Origin: Clostridiaceae bacterium Marseille-Q4143 | GTDB taxonomy: Bacteria > Bacillota > Clostridia > Lachnospirales > Lachnospiraceae | Assembly (NCBI GenBank): GCA_018228645.1 | Contig: CP073693.1 | Coordinates: 930,001 to 994,000, forward strand | Reading direction: 5' to 3' | DNA: 64,000 bases | Shown: piece by piece, positions 35,495 through 43,928 of the stretch | Position numbering within the stretch: position 1 is the first letter of the stretch | Layout of the letters: every line of letters begins with the position of its first letter | The notes under the pieces: generated by a model | Database searches by the model: none | What the model was told of the DNA's origin: nothing | Seen by the model: only the letters and a program-made list of their open reading frames with translations | Position numbers and translations under genes: made by a program

Positions 35495-37498
35495 CCCATC
35501 TTTGACACTTTGTAGAGTGAAAAACAGCCATAATCCCAGTATTTATGGGGAATGTGGCTGTTTCCGTTTTTGCATCGATATGTACTATTTTTGAAATTGT
35601 GCTATTTTTTCTGCTTTGTTTCTTTGATGACTGCGCGCATATCTGCTTTTGAGATGAATTCGTAATCCGTCCTAAAGCCAAAGGCTGTATGCAGGGCATC
35701 TGTCAGTTTCGTACGTTTGTAGGACGGGATGTAGCCACTGTCTTTAGACAGCAGGGTCATGTTCATTTCTCTGAGAGTTTTCAAAATTTCGCTGCAGGTG
35801 AATTCTTCTAAAAGCTTCTTTTCCAGCAGCCGGTATACCAGAAGGCTGATGTAACAGGTTAAAAAGTGGGCTTTGATGCTGTCTTCCCGTCTTACAAAAA
35901 CAGGTCTTGCTTCGAATTCTGTTTTCATGATCCGGAAGTTTTCTTCGATCTCCCAGCGGCGTTTGTTGATGTTGATGATTTCACGGATATCTCCTTCCAG
36001 ATTCGTTACAACTGCGTAAAAGCCATCATACATGGATTCTTCCTGTATGCGTTCTTCATCTAATTCATAAAGCTGTTGCTGGGCAATCTCGCCCTCATCG
36101 GTAACTGCTGTTTTCTGAATGAAACGGGAAGGGTCGTTTGGATTTTTCCCTTTTCTGGCTTTGCCCGGAGACTGCATGATCTTTAAGGCACGTTCGATCT
36201 GGCCTGCCCGGATCCTCTGCTGGTATGCTTTGTATTTGGGAGAGTATGTGATAATGACGGTTTCGTCCATATCTCCTGTGACAATGGGGTATTCTTTGTA
36301 ATAAACAGTGTTGTACACTTCGGGGTCTGTCTCATCCAGCGTGGAAATGTCTATGAACTTCTGGGATCCAGGAACCTTGAACTGTGTTGGAAGGAGTGCC
36401 AGTTCACGTTCCTCTTTTCTCATTTTTTTCAAAGAATACGTGATCACATAAGACCTGTTTCCAAAGCTGTTAAAAAAACGATTGCTCTTACTGCCAAGCC
36501 CGGCATCGGAGCAGAAGATAAACTCGCTGCAGTTAAAATCCCGGATCACTTTGGTCTCTAGCGGTTTCAGGGTAAGCTGTTCGTTCTGATTTCCGGGATA
36601 CAGTTCAAAGGAAAGGGGGATGCCGTCTGCATCCATGAACAGTCCCATGGTCACGATGGGATTGGGTCTGTGTTCTTTGCTTTTGCCATACTTTTTCATG
36701 CCATCTTCGGCTTCAATCTCAAAATAATAGTTGGTACAGTCATAGTAAAGGATTTTTGAGTTACGAGGATAGACAAAGTTGGAGTTTTGGTAAAGCTCCT
36801 CCTGAATGTAATCGGATTCCTCTGCGAGAACAGAAAGGGAACGATAAAGATTCTGCAAGGAATACTTTGGCGGTTCCAGCAAGGACTGGCAGTAAGAGAA
36901 ACTGCTGAGCTTGCTGGAAGGGGAAAGAATCCTGGCATAGATCAGATCCGTAAGGATGGCATGGAAATCGTAAGTAAACCGGTGGTGGTTACGGATATTT
37001 CTGCAGATGTTGTCGAGGCGCAGTTCGGTGCATAGCTGTTGCAGGAACAGATAGCCGACGTTGAAGAGACGTTCTTCGTCCAGTGGAATACGGGCAAGAG
37101 GGGAAAAAGAGACCGTGATTCTTTCCTTACGCTGGTTGTAGAGCAGAGTTTCTTTTTCTGCTTCTTTTTTTGCCCAGTCCATCATGGCAGTCTCGTCACC
37201 GGAGAACTGAGCCAGAAGATCATTATACTTCCCAAGTTTTTTGTAGATACGGGAAGAAGTTTTACCGTTATCTTTGCGGTAGGATTGTTTGATGTAGACA
37301 TCCTGATTGCCTTTATTTCCAGTAATAGATACGTACATAACGCTTTTCTCCTGTAATAAAATCCGTTTTCTTTATTATACCATAAAGCGTACAAAGTAGC
37401 ACCATGAAAATCATAAAATTTGACAAAAAAATAAGCCACAAACGGCTTAAACAAAGGATTTATATTACAATGATAAAAAAAGAAGTGTCAAACTCCCG
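35495..37498. mobile_element. IS1634-family-like insertion sequence, about 2.0 kb
   Basis: The element lies between the two 253-bp repeats and contains a single transposase gene on the minus strand. The inward-facing ends share TTTGACACTT (35501-35510 and its complement near 37483-37492), consistent with terminal inverted repeats a few bases inside the boundary. IS1634 elements are known for unusually long and variable target duplications. The outer six bases at each end do not match well, so the exact boundary is uncertain by a few bases. Confidence 0.85.
35602..37338 (-). CDS. IS1634-family DDE transposase
   Basis: The 578 aa transposase has a helical N-terminal region, then the catalytic core: first Asp in KILYYDCTNYYFEIE, second Asp in EFIFCSDAGLGSKSNRF, and the Glu helix in INKRRWEIEENFRIMKTEF. 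A beta-strand insertion lies between the second Asp and the Glu, as in the IS4/IS1634 group. AGGAG lies nine bases before ATG 37338. The reading frame is intact, so the element may be active. Confidence 0.92.
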   Translation of the reverse strand: MYVSITGNKGNQDVYIKQSYRKDNGKTSSRIYKKLGKYNDLLAQFSGDETAMMDWAKKEAEKETLLYNQRKERITVSFSPLARIPLDEERLFNVGYLFLQQLCTELRLDNICRNIRNHHRFTYDFHAILTDLIYARILSPSSKLSSFSYCQSLLEPPKYSLQNLYRSLSVLAEESDYIQEELYQNSNFVYPRNSKILYYDCTNYYFEIEAEDGMKKYGKSKEHRPNPIVTMGLFMDADGIPLSFELYPGNQNEQLTLKPLETKVIRDFNCSEFIFCSDAGLGSKSNRFFNSFGNRSYVITYSLKKMRKEERELALLPTQFKVPGSQKFIDISTLDETDPEVYNTVYYKEYPIVTGDMDETVIITYSPKYKAYQQRIRAGQIERALKIMQSPGKARKGKNPNDPSRFIQKTAVTDEGEIAQQQLYELDEERIQEESMYDGFYAVVTNLEGDIREIININKRRWEIEENFRIMKTEFEARPVFVRREDSIKAHFLTCYISLLVYRLLEKKLLEEFTCSEILKTLREMNMTLLSKDSGYIPSYKRTKLTDALHTAFGFRTDYEFISKADMRAVIKETKQKK

Positions 37499-37655
37499 CA
37501 CTGCGGACGATGACCACTTCATGACCGTTCATGGTGCCGGAATAAAAGTCCATGGAAGCTTTGGTCAGTTTCTCCGGATTCTCCAGTTTTGCGCGGAGTG
37601 CTTCCACTTCCTCCTCCATTGCTCCGATGACTCCGATTTTTTTCTTTTTATTCAT
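37488..37655 (-). pseudogene. Duplicated 5' fragment of mtnN
   Basis: A copy of the mtnN start (MNKKKKIGVIGAMEEEVEAL) runs 53 codons to the end of the 253-bp repeat. It then takes three residues (AGV) from the IS end before a stop. It keeps a full promoter and ribosome site. A 55-residue product could be made but would lack the active site. Confidence 0.92.
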
Positions 37656-37751
37656 AATTTCAATCCTTTCTGATGCTGATAACCTGATCATTATCAGTAT
37701 ACCGGAAGTTTCCTGTTTTGACTAGAAAAAACACAGGATTTCTGCTATACT
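37499..37751. repeat. 253-bp direct repeat, right copy
   Basis: Identical to 35242-35494, at an offset of exactly 2257 bp. The right edge ends in TATACT, 45 bp before the TSCPD gene, so the duplication restored the original upstream sequence of that gene as well as mtnN. Confidence 0.93.
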
Positions 37752-37796
37752 GACCTATGCTTATGGATATATTTTATCACATCAGGAGGAATGATT

Positions 37797-38045
37797 ATGG
37801 TATATAGAACAAAAGGAACCTGCTCTCAGGCAATCAACGTGGAAGCAGAAAACGGAATTGTGACAAAAGTTCAGTTTGTCGGCGGATGTGCCGGAAATAC
37901 TGCCGGTATTGCAAAACTGGTAGTCGGCATGAAAGTGGACGACGTCATCAACAGACTGGAAGGCACCACCTGCGGCCCGCGCCCGACCTCATGTCCGGAT
38001 CAGCTGGCAAAAGCTTTGAAGCAGCTGAAATCTGAACAGCAGTAA
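37797..38045 (+). CDS. TSCPD-domain protein
   Basis: This is a small protein related to the C-terminal TSCPD domain of NrdJ-type ribonucleotide reductases. Its free-standing role is not known. The 82 aa product is one such domain with conserved cysteines and glycines (VQFVGGCAGNTAGIAKLVVG, then EGTTCGPRPTSCPDQLAKAL). AGGAGGA lies six bases before ATG 37797. It was divergent from mtnN before the IS insertion and now lies between two insertion sequences. Confidence 0.9.
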   Translation: MVYRTKGTCSQAINVEAENGIVTKVQFVGGCAGNTAGIAKLVVGMKVDDVINRLEGTTCGPRPTSCPDQLAKALKQLKSEQQ

Positions 38046-38064
38046 TTATCTGAAAGCAAAATAA

Positions 38065-39953
38065 GGGGCTGTTGCACTAGCAAATATTTTTTGCTGGGCG
38101 GCAGCCCTGCTTTATGCCCAAATGGGGGCGAAATCGGTTGTGATTTGCCCCATCCCTTATAAACACAGTTCATTCCCAGACATCCCTTTCGGCATGCCTG
38201 ATTTCAAACTGTTTTGTTTTCAACCATTAAAATCTATGCTGTCTTTAATGAAAAAAGATGACTCCCCGTTCTTCCGGTCTGAATCTTGCAATGAAGCTTA
38301 TTGATGTTTCGTCCCATCGCCAAAAGGATGCTCTCTGCCAGTGCATTTGCTTTTCCTCGGTACAGATATCTTCGAAAATTCATGTCTTCCTTTACATCAG
38401 CAAATGAACCTTCGGCCTGAATACTGCGATTCATACGGAGCATCGTTCCATACTCACTTGTGATCCGTTCCAGATCTTCTGCACGTTTTTGACTCATCGT
38501 CTTCGAGACCATCAGCACTTTATTACGTTTTTCCATAGGTGTTTTGCAGTTGTTTCCCTTGATACATTCCGTTTTATAAGGACAGCCGGTACAGTCTGGA
38601 CTTCTGTAATAAGTTTTTACACTGACATATCCGCTGGTTGTTTTACTTCTGCGTTCATTTGTAACAGTCAGTTCCCTTCCATTCCGACAGATATAGCTGT
38701 CTCTGTCTGCGTGATACTCCATGTTTTCTCTTCTGCTGATGTCTTTTTTGTATTTTCGGGTTTTCGAAATCTCATAGTTCTGCGGCTTTATATAGGCGGT
38801 CTGTCCGTTTCCCTCAATGAAAAGATAGTTTTCTTCACTTTCATATCCGGCATCTGCAACGATTTCTGAATATTTAAATCCTAAGTGACTCTCCATATCT
38901 TTCAAAAAAGGGATCAGGGTGCATGTATCGGTTGGACGCGGGCTAATATCAATCCATGTGATGTATTCAGAGTCCACTCCGTGCTGGATGTTATAAGCAG
39001 GTTTTAACTGTCCATTCAGCATCGCATCTTCTTTCATTCTCATGAAGGTCGCATCCGGGTCTGTTTTGGAATAACTGTTTCTATCTCCAAGCGTATACAG
39101 TTTTTTCGTATATTCCTTTAGTTTCTCCAGATATTGATCCAGCTGTTCCAGGGATTTCTGCAACTGTGTTTTTCTACGTCCAATTCCATGCACGAACACA
39201 ATTCCCTCCTGTACTTTGACGCGGCACAACTGCTTTTTTAACCGTTTTAATGTGTGGATGGATATCTGGTCATGGTATACGGTTCTGATTCCATAGAGTT
39301 CTTCGCATTCAGCTACAAAAGAAGTTAGTTTTGTGTATAACCGGGCCTGATTTTTCGTAATAGCCCGTTTCCATACAAATGTATATTTATTGGCCGCCGA
39401 TTCAATCTTGGTGCCATCAATAAAAATGGTCTTTCCCGAAATCTCACCAAGAAGATAGAGCAGATCTGACATTTGGGCAAGCAGAACCTTTGCGCAGGCA
39501 GAAAAATGTAGGGAGATAAAACGCGCAATCGTTGCATGATCAGGAGCAGGCATTCCTTCAAGGAGATACATAAAGTTGATATCCCGTTTACATGCTTTTC
39601 GGATATCTCGACTTGAGTAGATTCGATTCATTGCTGCATAGATAACGAGTTTCAGCATCTGACGCGGCGTTGCCTGATTTTTTCTGATCCTGCCATAAGT
39701 TTTATATAGTTCAGAAAGGTCCATTTCCTCCACAAAGGCACTTACCAGACGAACTGGATCATCAGATGGAATAGAAATCTCTAAATCCAGCGGAAGTTTG
39801 ATTTGATAATACAGCGAAAATGAGGTATAATCCCTCTGTATTATTTTGTTTAGTCGCATAAACTGATTATACCACGAACGCCGGGCTTTTCGAAGCTCGG
39901 CGTTTTGTGTTGGATATATAAAATGAGCTGCCGCACGTTAGTGCGACAGCCCC
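38065..39953. mobile_element. IS1182-family insertion sequence
   Basis: The element is about 1.89 kb. The ends are imperfect inverted repeats: GGGGCTGTTGCACTAG at the left and GGGGCTGTCGCACTAA as the complement at the right. It contains one transposase gene on the minus strand. The flanks show no clear target duplication. The right end lies 12 bp from a broken ArsC/Spx-like gene. Confidence 0.88.
38234..39859 (-). CDS. IS1182-family transposase
   Basis: The 541 aa transposase has the family N-terminal region (ATPRQMLKLVIYAAMNRIYS, MPAPDHATIARFISLH), the first Asp in KTIFIDGTKIESAANKYTFV, the second Asp in EIVADAGYESEENYLF, a cysteine cluster (SPDCTGCPYKTEC) and the Glu region RSIQAEGSFADVKEDMNFRR. 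The frame is intact. The 38046-38233 gap is the element's left end. Confidence 0.93.
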   Translation of the reverse strand: MRLNKIIQRDYTSFSLYYQIKLPLDLEISIPSDDPVRLVSAFVEEMDLSELYKTYGRIRKNQATPRQMLKLVIYAAMNRIYSSRDIRKACKRDINFMYLLEGMPAPDHATIARFISLHFSACAKVLLAQMSDLLYLLGEISGKTIFIDGTKIESAANKYTFVWKRAITKNQARLYTKLTSFVAECEELYGIRTVYHDQISIHTLKRLKKQLCRVKVQEGIVFVHGIGRRKTQLQKSLEQLDQYLEKLKEYTKKLYTLGDRNSYSKTDPDATFMRMKEDAMLNGQLKPAYNIQHGVDSEYITWIDISPRPTDTCTLIPFLKDMESHLGFKYSEIVADAGYESEENYLFIEGNGQTAYIKPQNYEISKTRKYKKDISRRENMEYHADRDSYICRNGRELTVTNERRSKTTSGYVSVKTYYRSPDCTGCPYKTECIKGNNCKTPMEKRNKVLMVSKTMSQKRAEDLERITSEYGTMLRMNRSIQAEGSFADVKEDMNFRRYLYRGKANALAESILLAMGRNINKLHCKIQTGRTGSHLFSLKTA

Positions 39954-39964
39954 CTGCGCTACAT

Positions 39965-40125
39965 TCATAAGAGAGCTTCCAGCTCCGTCCATACCAGTTC
40001 TTTCACTCCTCAAACGTCGGATTATTCTCCATAAAATGACGGTCTTCATAGGAAATCTGATGCTCATCCAACCATTTTTTTGCCCTCTGACAAGTAGAAC
40101 ATTAGGGATATTCAAGAAATATCAT
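39965..40125 (-). pseudogene. ArsC/Spx-family thioredoxin-fold gene, broken and truncated
   Basis: From ATG 40125 (AGGAG upstream) the frame reads MIFLEYP, an in-frame TAA, then CSTCQRAKKWLDEHQISYED and HFMENNPTFEE. This is the N-terminal half of an arsenate-reductase-like protein with its CxxC site. The TAA replaces what should be Lys or similar. A one-base loss after TFEE shifts the frame (the restored frame reads LKELVWTELEALL). The rest of the gene is gone next to the IS1182 end. Confidence 0.82.
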
Positions 40126-40843
40126 ACGTATAGTCTCCTTTTTATTTATCACACCATTCCTGCATGGTTTCATGCACCCGGAAGCCGGACGATGGACTTC
40201 GCTCCCTTGTGGAATATTCTGTATGAAGGCAACACTTCCCTCGCAGCTGATCCATTTGGGTATATGGAATGTTTGTGCCTCTCCACGCCCAATATTTGCA
40301 GTGAAAAAAATATTTTTCGCTATATAATTTCAGAAATTAAATAAATTGGCCATATAGAGATTCTTATGCATCTTTTGCCCAAATTTTCCTAGTTTTCTGG
40401 GCATCTGATATCACAGATTTTCTATATGTCCAAATCAAATAACAAGACTTGTTTTTTGTAGAATTTCCGCGTGTCTGAACTGCCTGATTGGGCAGAAAAT
40501 AACTTTTATTTTCTATCTACCCTACAAAATAGAAAAGGACTGATACAGAACAGATGACTCCATCTATTCTGCAACAGTCCCTCTATTTTATGGATGTTTT
40601 TGGTTCGTATACTTTCGCTTAAGACTAAAATGGTTCACATTTTATTCGTTAATATAGTTACGTTTTGATCCGGCCTGATCATGTATTTCCGTACGGTTAT
40701 TGACTTATCTTTCTTCATAAGTCCTGTTCCATATTCAATTGTGTGTTCTTCCGTCCTTAAGTATGTTGAGTTTGTAGTTTTTTAATAATAATTTGCAGTT
40801 ATTCCATATTCAGTTGTAGTTGAAGCCATTTGCTCATGTTGAG
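40126..40843. other. Gene-poor region with a hairpin and decayed-looking frames
   Basis: No gene can be supported here. A hairpin lies at 40537-40580 (GGACTG/CAGTCC outer arms with CAGAA/TTCTG inside). On the minus strand a frame from about 40800 to 40634 (including RTEEHTIEYGTGLMKKDKSI and ending NVTILTNKM) and a second short frame after the stop of the secreted-protein gene (MASTTTEYGITANYY) have a coding look but no clear start. They may be decayed neighbours of the secreted-protein gene. The motif TTCCATATTCA followed by TTGT occurs twice (about 40727 and 40802). Confidence 0.4.
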
Positions 40844-41335
40844 CTAGTTAAATAAAATTGCGTCTGTACAGGTATCTGTTGCCTCTGTTGTACTACCTTC
40901 TGTTACAGAATGGGCCCCTTTGACACGATAATACTTGTTCTTGGTTACAGAATAGGAACCACTGGATACAGTTGCCAAAGATGCATTTGATGCCCTACCG
41001 GTCCAGTAATTTACCGTTCCCCAGGTACCGGACTTACCGGTATCACTCTTGTCCAGATAGACCCGGACATACACTTTATCTGCCTTGATATGTGCCAGCG
41101 TATTTCCTGTACACAAAGCATGGGTAGAATCCTTTTTCGTGATACTGGAATCCCCTGATTTCAGATAGGTTCCTCTTGCAATCCCATACCAGGTATCCTT
41201 CTCACTGTCTTCTGTTGAGTCGTAGACATGGTATCCTGCAGGCTCGATGACTTCTTCATCAGCTGCCATCGCCGGGAGACTGCTTCCCAGTGTCAGGATG
41301 CCCGCCACAGCCAACAGGGCTGCTCGTTTCAACAT
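40844..41335 (-). CDS. Secreted protein of unknown function
   Basis: The 163 aa product has a clear signal peptide (MLKRAALLAVAGILTLGSSL, cleavage near PAMA-AD). The mature part is acidic and rich in Ser, Thr and Tyr, with short beta-strand-like runs (DKVYVRVYLDKSD, GSYSVTKNKYYRVKGAHSV). I do not recognise a named domain. AGGAG lies nine bases before ATG 41335. It lies 77 bp after the DUF4367-type gene on the same strand and could be a target or member of that sigma/anti-sigma unit; this is inference. Confidence 0.7.
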   Translation of the reverse strand: MLKRAALLAVAGILTLGSSLPAMAADEEVIEPAGYHVYDSTEDSEKDTWYGIARGTYLKSGDSSITKKDSTHALCTGNTLAHIKADKVYVRVYLDKSDTGKSGTWGTVNYWTGRASNASLATVSSGSYSVTKNKYYRVKGAHSVTEGSTTEATDTCTDAILFN

Positions 41336-41412
41336 AACCACTCTCTCCTTTCACACTATCCTATGTAAGCTTACATAGATATAACGTATGAAATGAGAAT
41401 TCTTGACACCCA

Positions 41413-42174
41413 TTATTCATTTTTTATTAAAATATTTTCCAATATTTTTTGAAACTGTTCTTCTTCCACACTGGAAGAGATGGAATAGTATGTATTCAGG
41501 TACTCAAACGATGTAACATAATAACTTTCTGCCAAGGAGCCTTCTACCCGCTGTACTGGAACTGTTAATCCACAGGATTCCACCAAAACCTCATCCAGGG
41601 TTTCTCCATCTTTCTGAGAATTGATGCTACTGTCATCATTTTTCTTGTAAATAGTAATATGGAGAATTTTATCGTTTATCGTGTATTCCAGAATAGCTTC
41701 TCCTGCATCTTCATTAATCACATAATACGTCAGTTCCATCCCTTCCGGCTGATATTCAAATCGCACCGGCAACACACCCAATTTTTCTTCGATTTCCTGA
41801 CACACCGCCTCTTCGTCATACTCACTTTCCAGAAGTTCCGTGTTATTGACTTTCGTATTCACCTCATCCCCGCGTTCTTTCTGCATGATCACAGGTATGT
41901 ACAGTTTCTTCGTACTGCCGACGATTCCCATACCGAGCAGAAGGACCATTACTGCAGCCACAGCGATCAGCATCCGGCGGCGGGTCTTGCCGAACAGACT
42001 GGTTTTGCGGCGTCTGCGGCGAATTTCCCGGCGGATATCTTCCAGTTTTTCTTCCGGCATCGTCACGTTCTGAAGTTCTTCATCCTCCATGATCCGACGC
42101 TCCTCAGCATCTGCCCAGGCCATCAGATCCTCATCTATCTTTTCTTCCAGCCATTCGTCGCTGTCTTGTCTCAT
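41413..42174 (-). CDS. Anti-sigma-like membrane protein with DUF4367-type domain
   Basis: The 253 aa product has a charged cytoplasmic N-terminal part (about 1-65, with EKLEDIRREIRRRRRKTS), one membrane helix (about 68-86, MLIAVAAVMVLLLGMGIVG) and an external domain. The end (YVTSFEYLNTYYSISSSVEE) resembles DUF4367 proteins that accompany ECF sigma factors in Clostridia. It would hold the sigma factor at the membrane. The likely partner sigma gene lies 1.17 kb upstream on the same strand, separated by murG on the other strand. Confidence 0.7.
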   Translation of the reverse strand: MRQDSDEWLEEKIDEDLMAWADAEERRIMEDEELQNVTMPEEKLEDIRREIRRRRRKTSLFGKTRRRMLIAVAAVMVLLLGMGIVGSTKKLYIPVIMQKERGDEVNTKVNNTELLESEYDEEAVCQEIEEKLGVLPVRFEYQPEGMELTYYVINEDAGEAILEYTINDKILHITIYKKNDDSSINSQKDGETLDEVLVESCGLTVPVQRVEGSLAESYYVTSFEYLNTYYSISSSVEEEQFQKILENILIKNE

Positions 42175-42264
42175 CTCTCTCTCCGTTCTTTACTTACCAT
42201 TGACTTTTCCCCCCTGACACCTATAATTGGATATAGTAACGAACCACCCAGGGAGGTCATTTTT

Positions 42265-43341
42265 ATGAAACGAATTGTACTTACAGGCGGCGGTACTGCA
42301 GGCCATGTCACGCCGAACATTGCGCTGCTTCCTGCCTTACGTTCTGCGGGTTATGAAATCTCCTATATCGGTTCCATGGAAGGAATCGAGAAAAAGCTGA
42401 TTGAAGCTCAGGGGATTCCCTATTACGGAATCGCTTCCGGCAAGCTCCGCCGATATTTTGATGTAAAAAATTTCACCGATCCATTCCGTGTTCTGAAAGG
42501 ATTCGGCCAGGCATCCAGACTTATGAAGACCTTAAAGCCGGATGTCGTTTTCTCCAAAGGAGGTTTTGTATCAGTTCCCGTAGTGATGGCTGCCAGACGC
42601 CGGCACATCCCGGTCATCTGCCATGAGTCAGATCTGACTCCCGGACTTGCCAACAAGCTGTCCATGCCGTCTGCCACGAAAGTCTGCTGCAACTTCCCGG
42701 AGACCGTTCCCTATCTTCCCGCCGGAAAAGCAGTCCTCACCGGCTGTCCTATCCGTCAGGAATTAAAAGAAGGCAGTCGTGCCGCCGCACTTGCCATGAC
42801 AGGCTTTACCGAAGAGAAACCCATCATGCTGGTTATGGGCGGAAGCCTCGGGGCTGTCGCAGTCAACCAGGCTGTACGTGATGCGCTTCCGGAACTTTTA
42901 CAGACATTCCAAATCATCCATCTGTGCGGCAAAGGCAAACTGGATGAGTCCCTCAAAGGTACTCCCGGATATGTCCAGTACGAATATATCCAGAAGGAAC
43001 TGGCTGACCTGTTCGCAGCATGTGATCTGGTTGTCTCCAGAGCCGGAGCCAATGCTATCTGTGAACTGTTAGCCCTCAGAAAACCGGCCCTTCTCATCCC
43101 GCTTTCTGCAAAGGCAAGCCGCGGAGACCAGATTCTCAACGCCAGATCTTTTGAACGACAGGGATTCTCCATGGTGTTGGAAGAAGAATCTCTCACGAAA
43201 GAAACCTTTCTCGCTGCGGTGCAGAACCTGTACACTCATCGACAGGATTATATCCATGCCATGGAAGAATGCCCGCAGTCAGATGCCATCGGAACGATTA
43301 TGGGTCTTCTGAATGAAGTCACCACTTCTTCTAAACACTGA
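42265..43341 (+). CDS. murG: UDP-GlcNAc:undecaprenyl-PP-MurNAc-pentapeptide transferase MurG
   Basis: MurG makes lipid II by adding GlcNAc to lipid I on the inner face of the membrane. The 358 aa product begins RIVLTGGGTAGHVTPNIALL, the Gly-rich acceptor-site loop, and has VVFSKGGFVSVPVVMAAR, the second loop LVMGGSLGAVAVNQAVRDAL and the donor-site segment VVSRAGANAICELLALRKPA. GGGAGG lies about eight bases before ATG 42265. It is not with other cell-wall genes here. A longer frame to 41659 runs opposite the DUF4367-type gene and is not used. Confidence 0.95.
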   Translation: MKRIVLTGGGTAGHVTPNIALLPALRSAGYEISYIGSMEGIEKKLIEAQGIPYYGIASGKLRRYFDVKNFTDPFRVLKGFGQASRLMKTLKPDVVFSKGGFVSVPVVMAARRRHIPVICHESDLTPGLANKLSMPSATKVCCNFPETVPYLPAGKAVLTGCPIRQELKEGSRAAALAMTGFTEEKPIMLVMGGSLGAVAVNQAVRDALPELLQTFQIIHLCGKGKLDESLKGTPGYVQYEYIQKELADLFAACDLVVSRAGANAICELLALRKPALLIPLSAKASRGDQILNARSFERQGFSMVLEEESLTKETFLAAVQNLYTHRQDYIHAMEECPQSDAIGTIMGLLNEVTTSSKH

Positions 43342-43346
43342 TCTTT

Positions 43347-43901
43347 CTAGTCAGGGGATGTTTCATCCCCTGATTCATTCTGTTCTTCTTTTATATAAGC
43401 GTTCCGGAGCCATGTATGTGCCCTCTCTTTCCACTTGTTGACCAGAGCGGCACTGACTCCGAATTCATTTCCAATTGATATGTTATCCATCCGCTGTACA
43501 TAGCTCATCAGAATCACCTCATACCAGTTATTGTGTTCTATCTTCATCCGAAACAATGCACGCTTCAGAAATTCACTCTTTTCTTTCTCCTCCAATATCC
43601 AGCTCACATCTGAAAACGGATCTTCGCTCAGCATATCCAGCGCCGTGTCCAGATCTATTACCGGAATGCGGTTCTTACTTTTCCTCAGATAATCCAGTGC
43701 AATATTTTTCGCTGTTTTCATCAGCCAGAATTTTGCACTGGACTCTCTGATCTCGTCCTGATGCTCGCCGAATCTGATAAATGTCTCCTGACAGATATCC
43801 TCTGCTATGTAATAATCACCTACATAGCTTTTGGCATACCGGATAATCAGATCCTTGAATATTTCAAAGTAGTCATCCAGACGTCGATCATCCTCACACA
43901 T
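43347..43901 (-). CDS. ECF-type sigma factor
   Basis: The 184 aa product has sigma region 2 (IIRYAKSYVGDYYIAEDICQ, then ETFIRFGEH), an AKFWLMKTAKNIALDYLRKS segment and a region 4 HTH (about 130-165, ISIGNEFGVSAALVNKWKER). It should direct transcription of a small regulon under control of the DUF4367-type protein. The last codons form part of a hairpin with the arms CAGGGGATG/CATCCCCTG. It ends 5 bp from the murG stop, tail to tail. Confidence 0.87.
   Translation of the reverse strand: MCEDDRRLDDYFEIFKDLIIRYAKSYVGDYYIAEDICQETFIRFGEHQDEIRESSAKFWLMKTAKNIALDYLRKSKNRIPVIDLDTALDMLSEDPFSDVSWILEEKEKSEFLKRALFRMKIEHNNWYEVILMSYVQRMDNISIGNEFGVSAALVNKWKERAHTWLRNAYIKEEQNESGDETSPD
43351..43373. terminator. 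Shared hairpin between murG and the sigma factor gene
   Basis: TCAGGGGATG and CATCCCCTGA form a perfect ten-base stem with a three-base loop, placed 10 bp after the murG stop and inside the last codons of the sigma gene. It probably ends murG transcription. The T-run is weak. Confidence 0.6.
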
Positions 43902-43928
43902 ATACTCCCTACCACATATCTTTCTGTT

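Noticed and set aside
35495..39953. Composite transposon carrying the TSCPD gene
   Set aside because: The two elements belong to different families with unrelated ends, so they cannot mobilise the segment together.
40036..40344. 102-codon plus-strand frame beyond the IS1182 element
   Set aside because: It overlaps the broken ArsC-like gene on the other strand and has no start context. The segment near 40150-40300 looks slightly coding but matches nothing that I know.
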